This document shows, piece by piece, positions 6,414 to 14,840 of a stretch of DNA of 64,000 nucleotides. Numbering within the stretch: the first letter of the stretch is position 1; each line of letters begins with the position of its first letter. Location of the stretch: NCBI GenBank assembly GCA_049323755.1, contig JBMOPE010000016.1, positions 1 to 64,000 on the forward strand, in the 5' to 3' direction. This stretch comes from BRHc4a sp049323755. Its GTDB lineage: Bacteria > Bacillota > Desulfotomaculia > Desulfotomaculales > Desulfocucumaceae. The notes below the pieces were generated by a model. That model had not been told where the DNA came from, did not search any database, and worked only from the letters and a program-made list of their open reading frames with translations. The position numbers and the translations under genes were made by a program.

Positions 6414-6680
6414 ATGTCGGACTGTTACGATGTCAAGGATATCAGTTCAAGGTTGGCTAAGATTGCAGGACATGCTCAGGCAGTTAAACGAATGGTGGAC
6501 GAAAACAAGCCCTGCGAGGATATTCTACTTCAAATCGGAGCCGTTAAAGCTGCCCTGGACAAGGTAGGAAGGCTGGTACTGGAAGGTCACCTGGAAGGAT
6601 GTGTTCTGGAAGGAATTAGAGATGGAAAAGGCGAGGAAGTAGTCTATAAGTTGAAATCTGCACTGGGTAAATACTTGTAA
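6414..6680 (+). CDS. csoR: CsoR-family copper-sensing repressor
   Basis: ATG 6414 is chosen because the GGGAGGG site lies upstream. The 88-residue all-helical DUF156 protein carries the Cu(I) ligand set as C34 (KPCEDI), H59 and C63 (EGHLEGCV), the Cys-His-Cys pattern of CsoR. It is followed 19 bp later by a P1B ATPase in the same transcript, and a G/C-rich operator overlaps its own promoter. On metal binding it should release DNA and allow expression of the exporter. Related nickel/cobalt or formaldehyde sensors are less likely given the ligand pattern. Confidence 0.85.
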   Translation: MSDCYDVKDISSRLAKIAGHAQAVKRMVDENKPCEDILLQIGAVKAALDKVGRLVLEGHLEGCVLEGIRDGKGEEVVYKLKSALGKYL

Positions 6681-6699
6681 AAGTAGACGAGGGAATAAT

Positions 6700-8595
6700 A
6701 TGGAGAAAGTAATAATTAATCAAAAAACAAGAGAGGCAAAACTATTTTCCTTTGTCTTTCAAAAAGAATACTTGACATATTTTCTAACGGCTATTTCTGG
6801 TCTTTTTTTAGTATTTAGTTGGTTTGGATTGCTTAAAGAACAGTTAGGCTTTGATCCTGCATGGGTAAGTATAATTATCAGCGGAGTACCTATTATTAAA
6901 GGTGCTATGACTGGACTCGTGACTCAGGGGGATATAAAAGCCGGTTTATTGGTCAGCATAGCTCTCATTGCGTCTGTGGCCGCAGGCGAATATTTTGCCG
7001 CAGGTGAAGTAGCTTTTATCATGATGATTGGAGAAATACTGGAAAACAGGACGGTAGCCAAAGCCAAGTCCGGTATTAAGGAACTGCTAAATGTAGTACC
7101 CTCTGTTGCCAGAGTACGGAGGAACGGAGAAGAATTAACCGTTGATGTAGAGGATATAAAAGTGGGGGATTTGGTCTTAGTAAAACCGGGAGAGAGGATA
7201 CCCGTGGACGGTGAAGTAGTCTCAGGCCGGTCGTCGGTATGCCAGGCGGCTGTCACCGGTGAATCGATGCCGATTGACAAGTCATACGGAGACAATGTAT
7301 ATGTGGGCTCGCTCAACCAGTTGGGAGCGTTGGAGATACGAGCAACAAATGTAGGAGAAGATACAACGCTGGCTAAAGTAGTAAAGATGGTTGAAGAAGC
7401 TGAAAACAACAAGGCCCCTGTTATTCGAACCGCCGACCGTTGGGCGACATGGATGGTTCCGTCAGCTTTGTTGATAGCAGCGCTGGTATATATTGTGACA
7501 GGAAATCCTATAAGGGCGGTTACCATCCTGATCGTTTTTTGTCCTTGTGCCCTCTGTCTGGCTACACCCACTGCCATAATGGCCGGAATAGGTAATGCGG
7601 CTAAAAAAGGTATTTTGGTTAAAAGTGGTGTGGCTATGGAATTAAGTGGGAAAATAGATACCGTAGTATTTGATAAAACGGGCACTCTTACCATAGGAAA
7701 ACCTGAAGTAACAGAAATTAGATGTTTTGGCGGTATTGGTGAGAGCGATTTATTAAAACTGGTTGCCACCGCAGAAAAGTTTTCAGAACACCCACTGGCC
7801 CGCGCTATTTCCCGAAAGGCCCTTGAATATGGTATTGCCGTTCCCGACCCGGATTCCTTTCTTGTATTATTGGGGCATGGTGTTAAAGCTGTTGCCGGGG
7901 ATATACATATCCTTGTGGGCAGCCGTAAGCTGATGGAACAAGAATCAGTATCCATTCTTACCGAAGCAGAGGATTTTATAAATATTTGTGAACAAAAAGG
8001 GGAAACCGTCTTACTTATAGCTGTTGACTCCACCCTGATTGGAGCTATTTCGGTAGCTGACCCGGTCAAAGAGGATTCGGCCGTTGCCGTAAAGAAACTG
8101 AAAAAGATAGGTGTCAGGGAAATATGGATGATCACGGGGGACAATCAAAAAGTCGCAGCTTCAATAGCCTTAAAAACAGATATAAACAATTATATTGGAG
8201 AACAACTGCCGGATGATAAGGGCAATGCGATTAAGCAACTAAAGAAAAAGGGACGGCATGTTGCCATGGTAGGCGACGGCATAAATGACGCTCCTGCTTT
8301 AGCCATGGCAGATGTGGGAATTGCTATGGGAGTTAGTGGAACAGATATTGCTGTTCAAACTTCCGACATTGCTCTAATGTCGGATGAAATAAACAAGATA
8401 CCGGTATTAATTAAGCTGAGCCGAAAGGTTTTGCATACAATTAATATAAATATTCTTGTATCGATGCTAATTAATTTGTTTGCCATAGTTTTGGCATCCA
8501 TAGGGATTATGGGTCCCATAATCGGCGCCCTGGTTCATAATGCCGGTTCGGTGCTGGTGGTTTTTAATTCCAGCAGGTTAATTAAATATAGTTAG
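6700..8595 (+). CDS. P1B-type heavy-metal ATPase (probably Cu(I) export)
   Basis: The 631-residue pump contains the A-domain TGES, the membrane metal site CPCALCLATPT, the phosphorylation site DKTGTL, the HP motif SEHPLA and the hinge GDGINDAP. It lacks any N-terminal CxxC metal-binding domain and starts directly with membrane segments, so it is shorter than typical CopA. The last helix reads HNAGSVLVVFNSSRL, not the classical CopA M-x2-S-S pattern. Copper is therefore inferred mainly from cotranscription with csoR; other soft metals remain possible. Confidence 0.85.
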   Translation: MEKVIINQKTREAKLFSFVFQKEYLTYFLTAISGLFLVFSWFGLLKEQLGFDPAWVSIIISGVPIIKGAMTGLVTQGDIKAGLLVSIALIASVAAGEYFAAGEVAFIMMIGEILENRTVAKAKSGIKELLNVVPSVARVRRNGEELTVDVEDIKVGDLVLVKPGERIPVDGEVVSGRSSVCQAAVTGESMPIDKSYGDNVYVGSLNQLGALEIRATNVGEDTTLAKVVKMVEEAENNKAPVIRTADRWATWMVPSALLIAALVYIVTGNPIRAVTILIVFCPCALCLATPTAIMAGIGNAAKKGILVKSGVAMELSGKIDTVVFDKTGTLTIGKPEVTEIRCFGGIGESDLLKLVATAEKFSEHPLARAISRKALEYGIAVPDPDSFLVLLGHGVKAVAGDIHILVGSRKLMEQESVSILTEAEDFINICEQKGETVLLIAVDSTLIGAISVADPVKEDSAVAVKKLKKIGVREIWMITGDNQKVAASIALKTDINNYIGEQLPDDKGNAIKQLKKKGRHVAMVGDGINDAPALAMADVGIAMGVSGTDIAVQTSDIALMSDEINKIPVLIKLSRKVLHTININILVSMLINLFAIVLASIGIMGPIIGALVHNAGSVLVVFNSSRLIKYS

Positions 8596-8604
8596 TATTA
8601 AGAA

Positions 8605-8640
8605 GCCACCCTTCCTGGAATTAAGGCCAGGGAGGGTGGT
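8605..8640. terminator. Bidirectional terminator hairpin
   Basis: CCACCCTTCCTGG (8606-8618) pairs with CCAGGGAGGGTGG (8627-8639). It lies between the convergent ATPase and chrB genes and can serve both strands, although the T-tracts are short. Confidence 0.6.
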
Positions 8641-8662
8641 CTTAGTAACTACATATATACAT

Positions 8663-9079
8663 TTAACTATCTTCTAAAAGCTGTTTGTAAATCGCATCCA
8701 TAATGATAAACCCTGTCTCCAAGGTCTTTTGGTCTTCTCCCAGGACTTTTCCAAGCCCTCTGACTATCAAATCAAATCCTGCTGCCTCTGGAGGCGGCAA
8801 CAATTCATTTAACGAGTCCACTGCATCAATAATTGTGCATATCTGGTCCAATACCGGATCCTTAAGCTGATATTCTTTAAGGATAGTGCAAAAGGTGCAG
8901 TGCCCCCTCCTATGACTTAAGGTAGCTCCCGGAATATCAAAGGGAATCCCTTCTATAGACTTAAAATCAGTTCCCTTTTTGATAAACTGGAATTTAGCGT
9001 CTGAATCGATAAATCTTTTTATCAGCCAGGCGCTGGAAATCCGATCTGCGCCAATCTTCTCCCATGTGATCCACATCAT
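8663..9079 (-). CDS. ChrB C-terminal domain as a separate protein
   Basis: The 138-residue protein begins MMWITWEKIGADRISSAWLI and contains RRGHCTFCTILKEYQL, matching the C-terminal half of chromate-resistance protein ChrB. In ChrB this domain follows the N-terminal one in a single chain; here it is a separate gene overlapping the upstream gene by ATGA (9076-9079). The conserved W-x-T-x7-R-x-S-x2-W-L-I-x-R-F-I-D core is intact. It probably assembles with the N-terminal partner as a redox- or oxyanion-responsive regulator. No chrA lies beside it. Confidence 0.75.
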   Translation of the reverse strand: MMWITWEKIGADRISSAWLIKRFIDSDAKFQFIKKGTDFKSIEGIPFDIPGATLSHRRGHCTFCTILKEYQLKDPVLDQICTIIDAVDSLNELLPPPEAAGFDLIVRGLGKVLGEDQKTLETGFIIMDAIYKQLLEDS

Positions 9080-9531
9080 TTAACATCATCCTCTCCCATA
9101 ATTTGGGCGGCCCTATTTTCCAGGGCGCTTTTTACCTCTATCCATAATGGTGACCGTAAATAGTCCTGCGTTTTAACCCGGTGAAAGCGTGTCCAAAGTC
9201 TCTGCAGCTGCTTGATATTTTCCGCTTCTCGCACGCTGTCAATAATATCACTGTATTCTCTGTTAACCTGTTCAATAAAGAATTCCTTTATCCTATGCTC
9301 CTGCTCTGAATCTATACTTACCGTTTCCCACAGAGAGGCATCTCCACCCATCTCCTTTATCTCTTGAGAAAGCCATTCAAAATGCTCTAAGGTCCTCTCT
9401 GAAAACGGCAGTATAAACACAGAGTCTTGTAAGGGATATGCCCCCAATTTTTTTAGTTTTCTCCAAACCGATACTTTTACGGCTGTGGTTTTTGCTCTGG
9501 GCAGCTTATTTATAAGCATAATCCATTTCAT
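9076..9531 (-). CDS. chrB: ChrB N-terminal domain as a separate protein
   Basis: The 151-residue protein begins MKWIMLINKLPRAKTTAVKV, with VWRKLKKLGAYPLQDSVFIL, the recognisable N-terminal ChrB module. ChrB represses chromate-efflux genes and is inactivated by chromate. The gene is transcribed divergently from an HD-domain protein and an MFS transporter. The intergenic region carries two matching palindromes just downstream of oppositely directed -10 boxes, so this protein is the obvious candidate ligand for both. Confidence 0.75.
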   Translation of the reverse strand: MKWIMLINKLPRAKTTAVKVSVWRKLKKLGAYPLQDSVFILPFSERTLEHFEWLSQEIKEMGGDASLWETVSIDSEQEHRIKEFFIEQVNREYSDIIDSVREAENIKQLQRLWTRFHRVKTQDYLRSPLWIEVKSALENRAAQIMGEDDVK

Positions 9532-9572
9532 TTTTTCAACCCTTACCAGATATTTTAATGAGTTTTTTACGG

Positions 9573-9616
9573 GAAACCCTGGTTACATATTATTATAATG
9601 TAAATTGTTGTGTCAA
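9573..9616 (-). promoter_or_regulatory. chrB promoter with operator
   Basis: On the minus strand TTGACA (9616-9611) and TAATAT (9592-9587) are 18 bp apart, followed immediately by GTAACC-AG-GGTTTC (9586-9573), a near-perfect palindrome. It is the mirror image of the plus-strand arrangement at 9698-9740. Confidence 0.65.
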
Positions 9617-9697
9617 CAGAAATACCCTATAGCTTATGTACCTTTATATTTTTGCACGGGTATGTTTTGTATGATTTATACCATTATACAAATTATA

Positions 9698-9740
9698 TTG
9701 ACAACTCTAGTAAGGCAGTTTAAAATGTAACCGAGGTTAC
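9698..9740 (+). promoter_or_regulatory. Promoter with perfect palindrome for the HD/MFS operon
   Basis: TTGACA (9698-9703) and TAAAAT (9721-9726) are 17 bp apart, followed with no gap by the perfect palindrome GTAACC-GA-GGTTAC (9727-9740). The same half-site occurs in the divergent chrB promoter, so one regulator probably controls both directions. Confidence 0.7.
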
Positions 9741-9772
9741 CTTCTAAATTAATAGAATGGAGTGATTATAAT

Positions 9773-10516
9773 ATGCCTCCCTTTAAAGATCATCTCGCTA
9801 CCAGCTTAAAAAGGACAGGAAACGAATACAGGGATATGCATGACTGGCTTGATAATAGCCCGGAAAAACAGGTTAAAGCCGAACGGCACAGTCTGTTTAA
9901 TCTGCCCCATAATATTGACCACGTAAGAAATAAATGGGGAGAGCAGGCCGTCACAGAGTTTCTTCTGCACATTGTTGAAGATTTTGCAATGAAGGAAATC
10001 GAAAATCTGCGAAATGCCGGCTGCCCGGAAGAAGCCATTGAGCACAGTGTGGAAGTTGCAAGAAAGGCCCTGGAGATATCCTCAAGGGTATCTATCAATG
10101 TTGATCGGGAGCTTATTATTCGGGGAGCAATATATCATGATTTGGGAAAAGCCAAAACCAACGAGCTGCAACATGGTGAAATAGGCGCCGAGATGGCCCG
10201 TAAGCTGGACCTGGGAGACCAAATAATAAGCATTATATTGAAACACATCAGAGGGGGTCTCACCGAACAGGAAGCAATTGAGCTTCAGTTGCCGGTTCGG
10301 GACTATACTCTGAAAACCCCGGAAGAGAAAATTGTAATCTATGCTGATAGGATGGTGGATATTTATACTGAAGACCTTGTGGATGTTAGTGAACAAGGAG
10401 CTGAAGAACGTTTTGTAGAGATTTTAAAACAGTACCCTAAATATGGGAAAAACGCCAAGACAATGGAACGATATATAAAAATGCATGAAGAAATACGCTC
10501 CTGGTTTAATGATTAA
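9773..10516 (+). CDS. HD-domain phosphohydrolase-like protein
   Basis: The 247-residue protein has a metal-binding HD motif at residues about 120-130 (GAIYHDLGKAKTNELQHGEI) and a later D in IYADRMVDIY, as in HD/HDIG hydrolases acting on nucleotides or phosphate esters. The first 50 residues (MPPFKDHLATSLKRTGNEYR) are a leader I do not recognise. It starts 32 bp after the palindromic operator and is followed 6 bp later by the MFS gene. Substrate unknown; the chrB link suggests a role in oxyanion or nucleotide stress. Confidence 0.7.
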   Translation: MPPFKDHLATSLKRTGNEYRDMHDWLDNSPEKQVKAERHSLFNLPHNIDHVRNKWGEQAVTEFLLHIVEDFAMKEIENLRNAGCPEEAIEHSVEVARKALEISSRVSINVDRELIIRGAIYHDLGKAKTNELQHGEIGAEMARKLDLGDQIISIILKHIRGGLTEQEAIELQLPVRDYTLKTPEEKIVIYADRMVDIYTEDLVDVSEQGAEERFVEILKQYPKYGKNAKTMERYIKMHEEIRSWFND

Positions 10517-10522
10517 GTTTAT

Positions 10523-11710
10523 ATGAATAAGAATCATTTTATATGGGTTTTATGCTTCTCCGGAATGATCGCAATTTTTAGTTCTACAATTGCGAAGACC
10601 CCTACCTTGCCGCTTTTCGCATCCCACCTGGGCGCTACCGAGGCCCAGGTGGGATGGATTGCGGCTGCTTCAACGATCCCAGGTCTCTTTATCGGCTATC
10701 TGGCTGGAACTCTGTCTGATAAGTATGGCTGGAAGAGAATACTATCAGCTTCCCTTGTTATTTTTGCCACCGCACCGTTTATATATTTAATAGTGCAAAC
10801 TCCCATTCAATTAGCTGCAGTCAGGTTTTATCACGGGTTTGCTACAGCCGCGTTTGGCCCGGTGGCCATGGCAGCTGTGGCCCTGCTGTACCAGGAAAGG
10901 AGAGGTGAAATGCTTTCCCTCTATTCGTCCTCTACTATGCTTGGCAGGGCTGTGGCTCCCTTCGCGGGCGGATTATTGCTGGCATCATGGAGTTATTCAG
11001 GGGTTTACTATATTTGCGCGTTGGCAGGAGTCTTGGCTTTGGTAATGGGAAAAGTTTTTTACCGGGGATTGCACGTAGAAAATGCATTTTTTTCAACTGA
11101 AAAGGAACTCCAGGCTGATATAAATATAGCCGCTAATATAAGGACTATTTTGTGTAACAGGGAATTTTTACTGGTAGGAATAATAGAAGCTACAGTTTTC
11201 TTTGCATACGGAGCACTTGAAATATTGTTTCCTTTATATGCCAGGCAACAAGGCCTGCAGGTCTGGCAGATTGGAATTGTAATGGGGTTGCAGTTGAGCG
11301 GAGCAATTTTCTTTAAACCCGTATTCGGACAACTATCTGATAAGATTGGTAGAATGCCCGTAATTTTTTCAGGTTTGGTTTTATGTGCTGCTTCCATAGG
11401 GGGTATACCCTTCTGGAGCGGTTTTCTGGGAACAGGTTTGATGAATGTGTTTTTTGGTCTTGGTTTTGCTTTGGTAACATCCAGTACCAGACCATTGGCA
11501 GCTGAATCGGTAAGCTGTGGCAAGGTAGGAACTTCTATGGGGGCGTTAAGCACCCTGATGGATGTAGGACAGGCGGCTGGCCCGCCGGTTGTGGGCATTA
11601 TCGCCGTACTATATGGTTACCGGGGTGGATTCTTATTAATGACGGCCATGTTGTCCATGGCGTTTTTTATATGTTTTTATTATTTTATACGAAGCAGATT
11701 GTATAAATAA
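10523..11710 (+). CDS. MFS transporter
   Basis: The 395-residue protein has about 12 hydrophobic segments. The loop 2-3 signature GTLSDKYGWKR and its half-repeat GQLSDKIGRMP are both present, so this is a major facilitator of the drug/sugar-phosphate exporter type. It has a weak ribosome site and starts 6 bp after the HD gene, consistent with translational coupling. It occupies the place of the usual chromate transporter ChrA in this ChrB-controlled unit; the substrate is not predictable. Confidence 0.8.
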   Translation: MNKNHFIWVLCFSGMIAIFSSTIAKTPTLPLFASHLGATEAQVGWIAAASTIPGLFIGYLAGTLSDKYGWKRILSASLVIFATAPFIYLIVQTPIQLAAVRFYHGFATAAFGPVAMAAVALLYQERRGEMLSLYSSSTMLGRAVAPFAGGLLLASWSYSGVYYICALAGVLALVMGKVFYRGLHVENAFFSTEKELQADINIAANIRTILCNREFLLVGIIEATVFFAYGALEILFPLYARQQGLQVWQIGIVMGLQLSGAIFFKPVFGQLSDKIGRMPVIFSGLVLCAASIGGIPFWSGFLGTGLMNVFFGLGFALVTSSTRPLAAESVSCGKVGTSMGALSTLMDVGQAAGPPVVGIIAVLYGYRGGFLLMTAMLSMAFFICFYYFIRSRLYK

Positions 11711-12073
11711 TTTTAAAAAATTTTTACTTTACCGGTTAATCCCGGCGCATAAAAAAGTGTATACCGTGATTGATAATAAGAAAATAAAAAAGTTATTAAC
11801 CTATTCAATAATAAAAATATTGTAAAATCAACGGTTATAGGGGGCATTTTGGAGATACTATCCAAGAACGCAAAAAGGGTGGTGCTACTGTAATTAAGTT
11901 AATGAAGAAATTGTCTATTTTAATAGTTTGCATAAAGTAGGGATTGTTGTATATATTATCATTTTATGGTGCGCATTTGAGGAGTACTCCTTTATAGTTT
12001 TTCATATTTATTTTATTTTTGCTTCACATGTTTTTGTTATAATAGAGAAAAATTAATAAATTAGGTGAAAATA
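11711..12073. other. AT-rich intergenic region
   Basis: No supported gene was seen. A TATAAT at about 12038 upstream of the response regulator has no convincing -35 partner. No strong terminator follows the MFS gene. Confidence 0.4.
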
Positions 12074-12781
12074 ATGGAGAAAACAGTTTTGGTTGTTGAT
12101 GACGATCAGGATATTGTAAAGCTAATCACAAAAAGTTTAAGACTCGAACAATTTGAAGCAATTCCGGCTTATTCAGGGAAAGAAGCCTTATCTATACTGA
12201 AGGAAAATCACATAGATTTTGTTGTGCTCGATATAATGATGCCAGAAATGGACGGACTCGAAGTCTGCAGGAATATCAGAAACAATTATAATATCCCTAT
12301 TCTTTTTCTAAGTGCGCGCGACAGAGACATTGATAAGATTATAGGATTGGAAATAGGCGCAGATGACTATATGACCAAACCATTCAGTATCCAGGAGCTT
12401 ACTTCACGAATTAAAGCCCATTTCAGGAAGGTTGACCGCATGTACAAGGAATGGAATGGACTCAGACAGGATTCTGATATAAATACTGGTACTTTTGTTT
12501 CGCCATTGGTTTTAAATGATAAGACCTTTGAGGCCTTCTTAGATAACCAAAAGATTGATTTGTCAACCAAAGAATTTCAGATTTTATCCTTTCTAAAGCA
12601 CCATCCCAATAACGTCTTAACCCGTGAGCAGATATATGAAAACGTTTGGGGAGATGAATACGGAGAAATAAATACCGTCACGGTGCATATAAAAAATATC
12701 CGAAGAAAGCTTGGCAGTCAGTATGACTTAATTAAAACAATATGGGGTGTCGGATATAAATATGTTGAAGGGAAGGATTGA
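12074..12781 (+). CDS. OmpR-family response regulator
   Basis: ATG 12074 is chosen because TTAGGTGA precedes it by 7 bases; a GTG lies three codons upstream. The 235-residue protein has a receiver domain (VVDDDQD, phospho-acceptor D in VVLDIMMPEMDG, K in DDYMTKPF) and a winged-helix C-terminal domain (LTREQIYENVWG, VTVHIKNIRRKLG). It overlaps the histidine kinase region and sits upstream of an ABC exporter, the usual layout for peptide-antibiotic sensing systems. Confidence 0.9.
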   Translation: MEKTVLVVDDDQDIVKLITKSLRLEQFEAIPAYSGKEALSILKENHIDFVVLDIMMPEMDGLEVCRNIRNNYNIPILFLSARDRDIDKIIGLEIGADDYMTKPFSIQELTSRIKAHFRKVDRMYKEWNGLRQDSDINTGTFVSPLVLNDKTFEAFLDNQKIDLSTKEFQILSFLKHHPNNVLTREQIYENVWGDEYGEINTVTVHIKNIRRKLGSQYDLIKTIWGVGYKYVEGKD

Positions 12782-12783
12782 AT

Positions 12784-13836
12784 ATGAAGCTGAAAGTCAA
12801 ACTTCCTTTACTGTTTCTTCTGATGTTTCTGTTGATTGTCGTTTCCGGTGCTTTATATCTAAAAACACTTATAGCACATGAAAAGCCTGTATGGTCAAAA
12901 ACTGTATCAGGTCCGGAACATGTGCAAATGCTTCTTTTTTTGTTTGTTGTGGCAGGCCTCATATTTGCTATTTTAACAATGTATTTTCATTTTAATATAA
13001 CAAAACCGATTTATATACTTAATATAAGGCTTAAAAGCGTAAATATAGGGCGGAAGATTACATCCTTATACTCAAAAAGGAAGGATGAAATAGGAGAACT
13101 GTACAATCATTTTAATGAGATGGAGGAAAGGCTTCATCAGGCGCACAAGGAGCAAATTGATATGATTTCAGCCATAGCTCACGATCTGAAGACTCCATTG
13201 ACTACCATAAATGGATTTGTGGAACTGCTGGCGATGCAGAAAAATCTTTCCGAAAGGGAAAAACAGGAATATTATGAGCTTATCCTAAAGAAAACAAAGC
13301 ATATCGCAGAACTAATCAACAGTTTTTCTGCGTTTACCAAGGATGAGCTTGAATTGGAAACGATAGAAATGAAACCCTTAGAGGTATTGAAACTGTTTGA
13401 AAACATCGCTGCGGAATATGAAATCGAATTGTCCGGGCTTGATTATGAACTGAACTGGAAACATTCCTTCAGTGCAAACCAGCGCATAATTATAAACGAA
13501 CACATGATACGCCGTGTTTTCGGAAATCTTTTCAGCAATGCCGTAAGATACGGTGAAAAGAAAGATCTGAAAGTCTATATGAGCGGCTATGCGAGTGGAT
13601 ACTATGCATATTTTCAGGTGGAGGACAACGGCGTAGGAGTGCCGGATAATGAATCTCCTTCCTTGTTTCTAAAATTTTTTACTATTGACAAGTCAAGGCA
13701 AAGTAAAAGCGGTGGTACAGGACTTGGCCTGGCAAGCTGCAAATCCATTATTGAACATCATGGCGGCGAAATTTGCGCGTTTCATTCAGATTATGGGGGA
13801 TTGGGAATCCGGTTTACCCTTCCGATTGCTATATAG
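12784..13836 (+). CDS. Sensor histidine kinase
   Basis: The 350-residue kinase has two membrane helices (residues about 8-27 and 48-69) with only about 20 residues between them, a HAMP-like linker, the H-box AIAHDLKTPLTT, the N-box NLFSNAVRYGE, and the G-boxes EDNGVGVPD and GGTGLGLA. The very short outside loop is like kinases that sense through a partner transporter. That fits the ABC exporter encoded next, though a hairpin terminator lies between them. Confidence 0.85.
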   Translation: MKLKVKLPLLFLLMFLLIVVSGALYLKTLIAHEKPVWSKTVSGPEHVQMLLFLFVVAGLIFAILTMYFHFNITKPIYILNIRLKSVNIGRKITSLYSKRKDEIGELYNHFNEMEERLHQAHKEQIDMISAIAHDLKTPLTTINGFVELLAMQKNLSEREKQEYYELILKKTKHIAELINSFSAFTKDELELETIEMKPLEVLKLFENIAAEYEIELSGLDYELNWKHSFSANQRIIINEHMIRRVFGNLFSNAVRYGEKKDLKVYMSGYASGYYAYFQVEDNGVGVPDNESPSLFLKFFTIDKSRQSKSGGTGLGLASCKSIIEHHGGEICAFHSDYGGLGIRFTLPIAI

Positions 13837-13880
13837 AAAAATTGGTGTTTTCAATAGATACAATAAATGAAATATAAAAG

Positions 13881-13932
13881 GGAAAAGGGGCTGACCCAAA
13901 GTGTTTAACTTTAGGGGTCGCCCCTTTTACTT
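13881..13932 (+). terminator. Terminator after the two-component genes
   Basis: AAAAGGGGCTGACCC (13884-13898) pairs with GGGGTCGCCCCTTTT (13914-13928) around AAAGTGTTTAACTTTA, followed by ACTTTTAT. Confidence 0.65.
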
Positions 13933-14090
13933 TTATATTTGACCTTATTATTCATTGCTTCATATTTTTTTATATTTGCTTTACAAATATTTATTTTCTT
14001 TTTATCAGCGTTTTATTTTGACTTTGTATTATTTTTTCATAACAGAAACATCTATCATTGTCATCTAAACTACAAAAGGGAGAAAAAGCA

Positions 14091-14840
14091 ATGAAAAAAT
14101 TTGGGCAGTTTACAGACAAAGAACCATTAATCGACCTGCATCAAGTCGTCAAAACCTACGAGTCCCCATCCCAGCCTTTCACCGCGCTTCGAGGCATCAG
14201 CCTGCAGGTCCGGAAGGGCGAGTTTGTCGCCGTGGTCGGCAAATCCGGCAGCGGCAAGACGACGCTGCTGAACCTCCTGGCGGGCATCGACCGGCCTACT
14301 AGCGGAGAGATCACAGTTGCCGGTACCCGGCTGCATTCGCTGTCGGAGTCACAGCTTGCGGAATGGCGAGGTCGGACCATTGGCTTGGTATTCCAATTCT
14401 TCCAGTTGCTGCCGACCTTGACGGTGGCCGAAAATGTGATGCTGCCGATGGACTTCGCAAAGATCGTTCCGGCGACCGAACGTCAATCCAAAGCTCTGGA
14501 ACTTTTGGATCGCGTCGGTATCAGGGACAAGGCCAACAAGTTGCCCACCACACTGTCAGGTGGGGAGCAACAACGAGCGGCCATTGCCCGGGCGCTGGCC
14601 AACGATCCGCCGATCCTGCTGGCCGACGAGCCGACCGGCAATCTCGATTCAGTAACCAGCGCGGCGGTTTTGAAGCTGTTCGCCGACTTGAACGCTGAGG
14701 GGCGCACCATCCTCGTGGTAACCCACGAGCGAGATGTCAGACGCTCCATCAGGCGGCAGGTGGTGCTGATGGATGGCCGCGTCGCCGACGGGGCTCAGAC
14801 GGAAACGGATCAACTGGAGCCAGGGGAGGTGAGGCCATGA
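14091..14840 (+). CDS. ABC transporter ATP-binding protein (MacB/LolD type)
   Basis: ATG 14091 follows AAAAGGGAG by 8 bases. The 249-residue ATPase has Walker A GKSGSGKTTLLNLL, signature LSGGEQQRAAIARAL and Walker B ILLADEPTGNLD, the last being the hallmark of the LolD/MacB/FtsE group. Its stop overlaps the permease start by ATGA. From about 14100 the DNA is clearly richer in G and C than the two-component genes before it, suggesting acquisition from a higher-GC donor with only the start region local. Confidence 0.9.
   Translation: MKKFGQFTDKEPLIDLHQVVKTYESPSQPFTALRGISLQVRKGEFVAVVGKSGSGKTTLLNLLAGIDRPTSGEITVAGTRLHSLSESQLAEWRGRTIGLVFQFFQLLPTLTVAENVMLPMDFAKIVPATERQSKALELLDRVGIRDKANKLPTTLSGGEQQRAAIARALANDPPILLADEPTGNLDSVTSAAVLKLFADLNAEGRTILVVTHERDVRRSIRRQVVLMDGRVADGAQTETDQLEPGEVRP

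Noticed and set aside
6924..8144. Long open frame (406 codons) on the minus strand
   Set aside because: It lies entirely inside the P1B ATPase gene in antisense, its product is a serine/threonine-rich string without domains, and it has no ribosome site. It is a codon-use shadow.
9578..9600. A TATAAT-like word as the chrB -10 box
   Set aside because: TATAAT on the minus strand would lie only 13 bp from TTGACA. TAATAT with an 18-bp spacer and the operator directly after it fits better and mirrors the opposite promoter.
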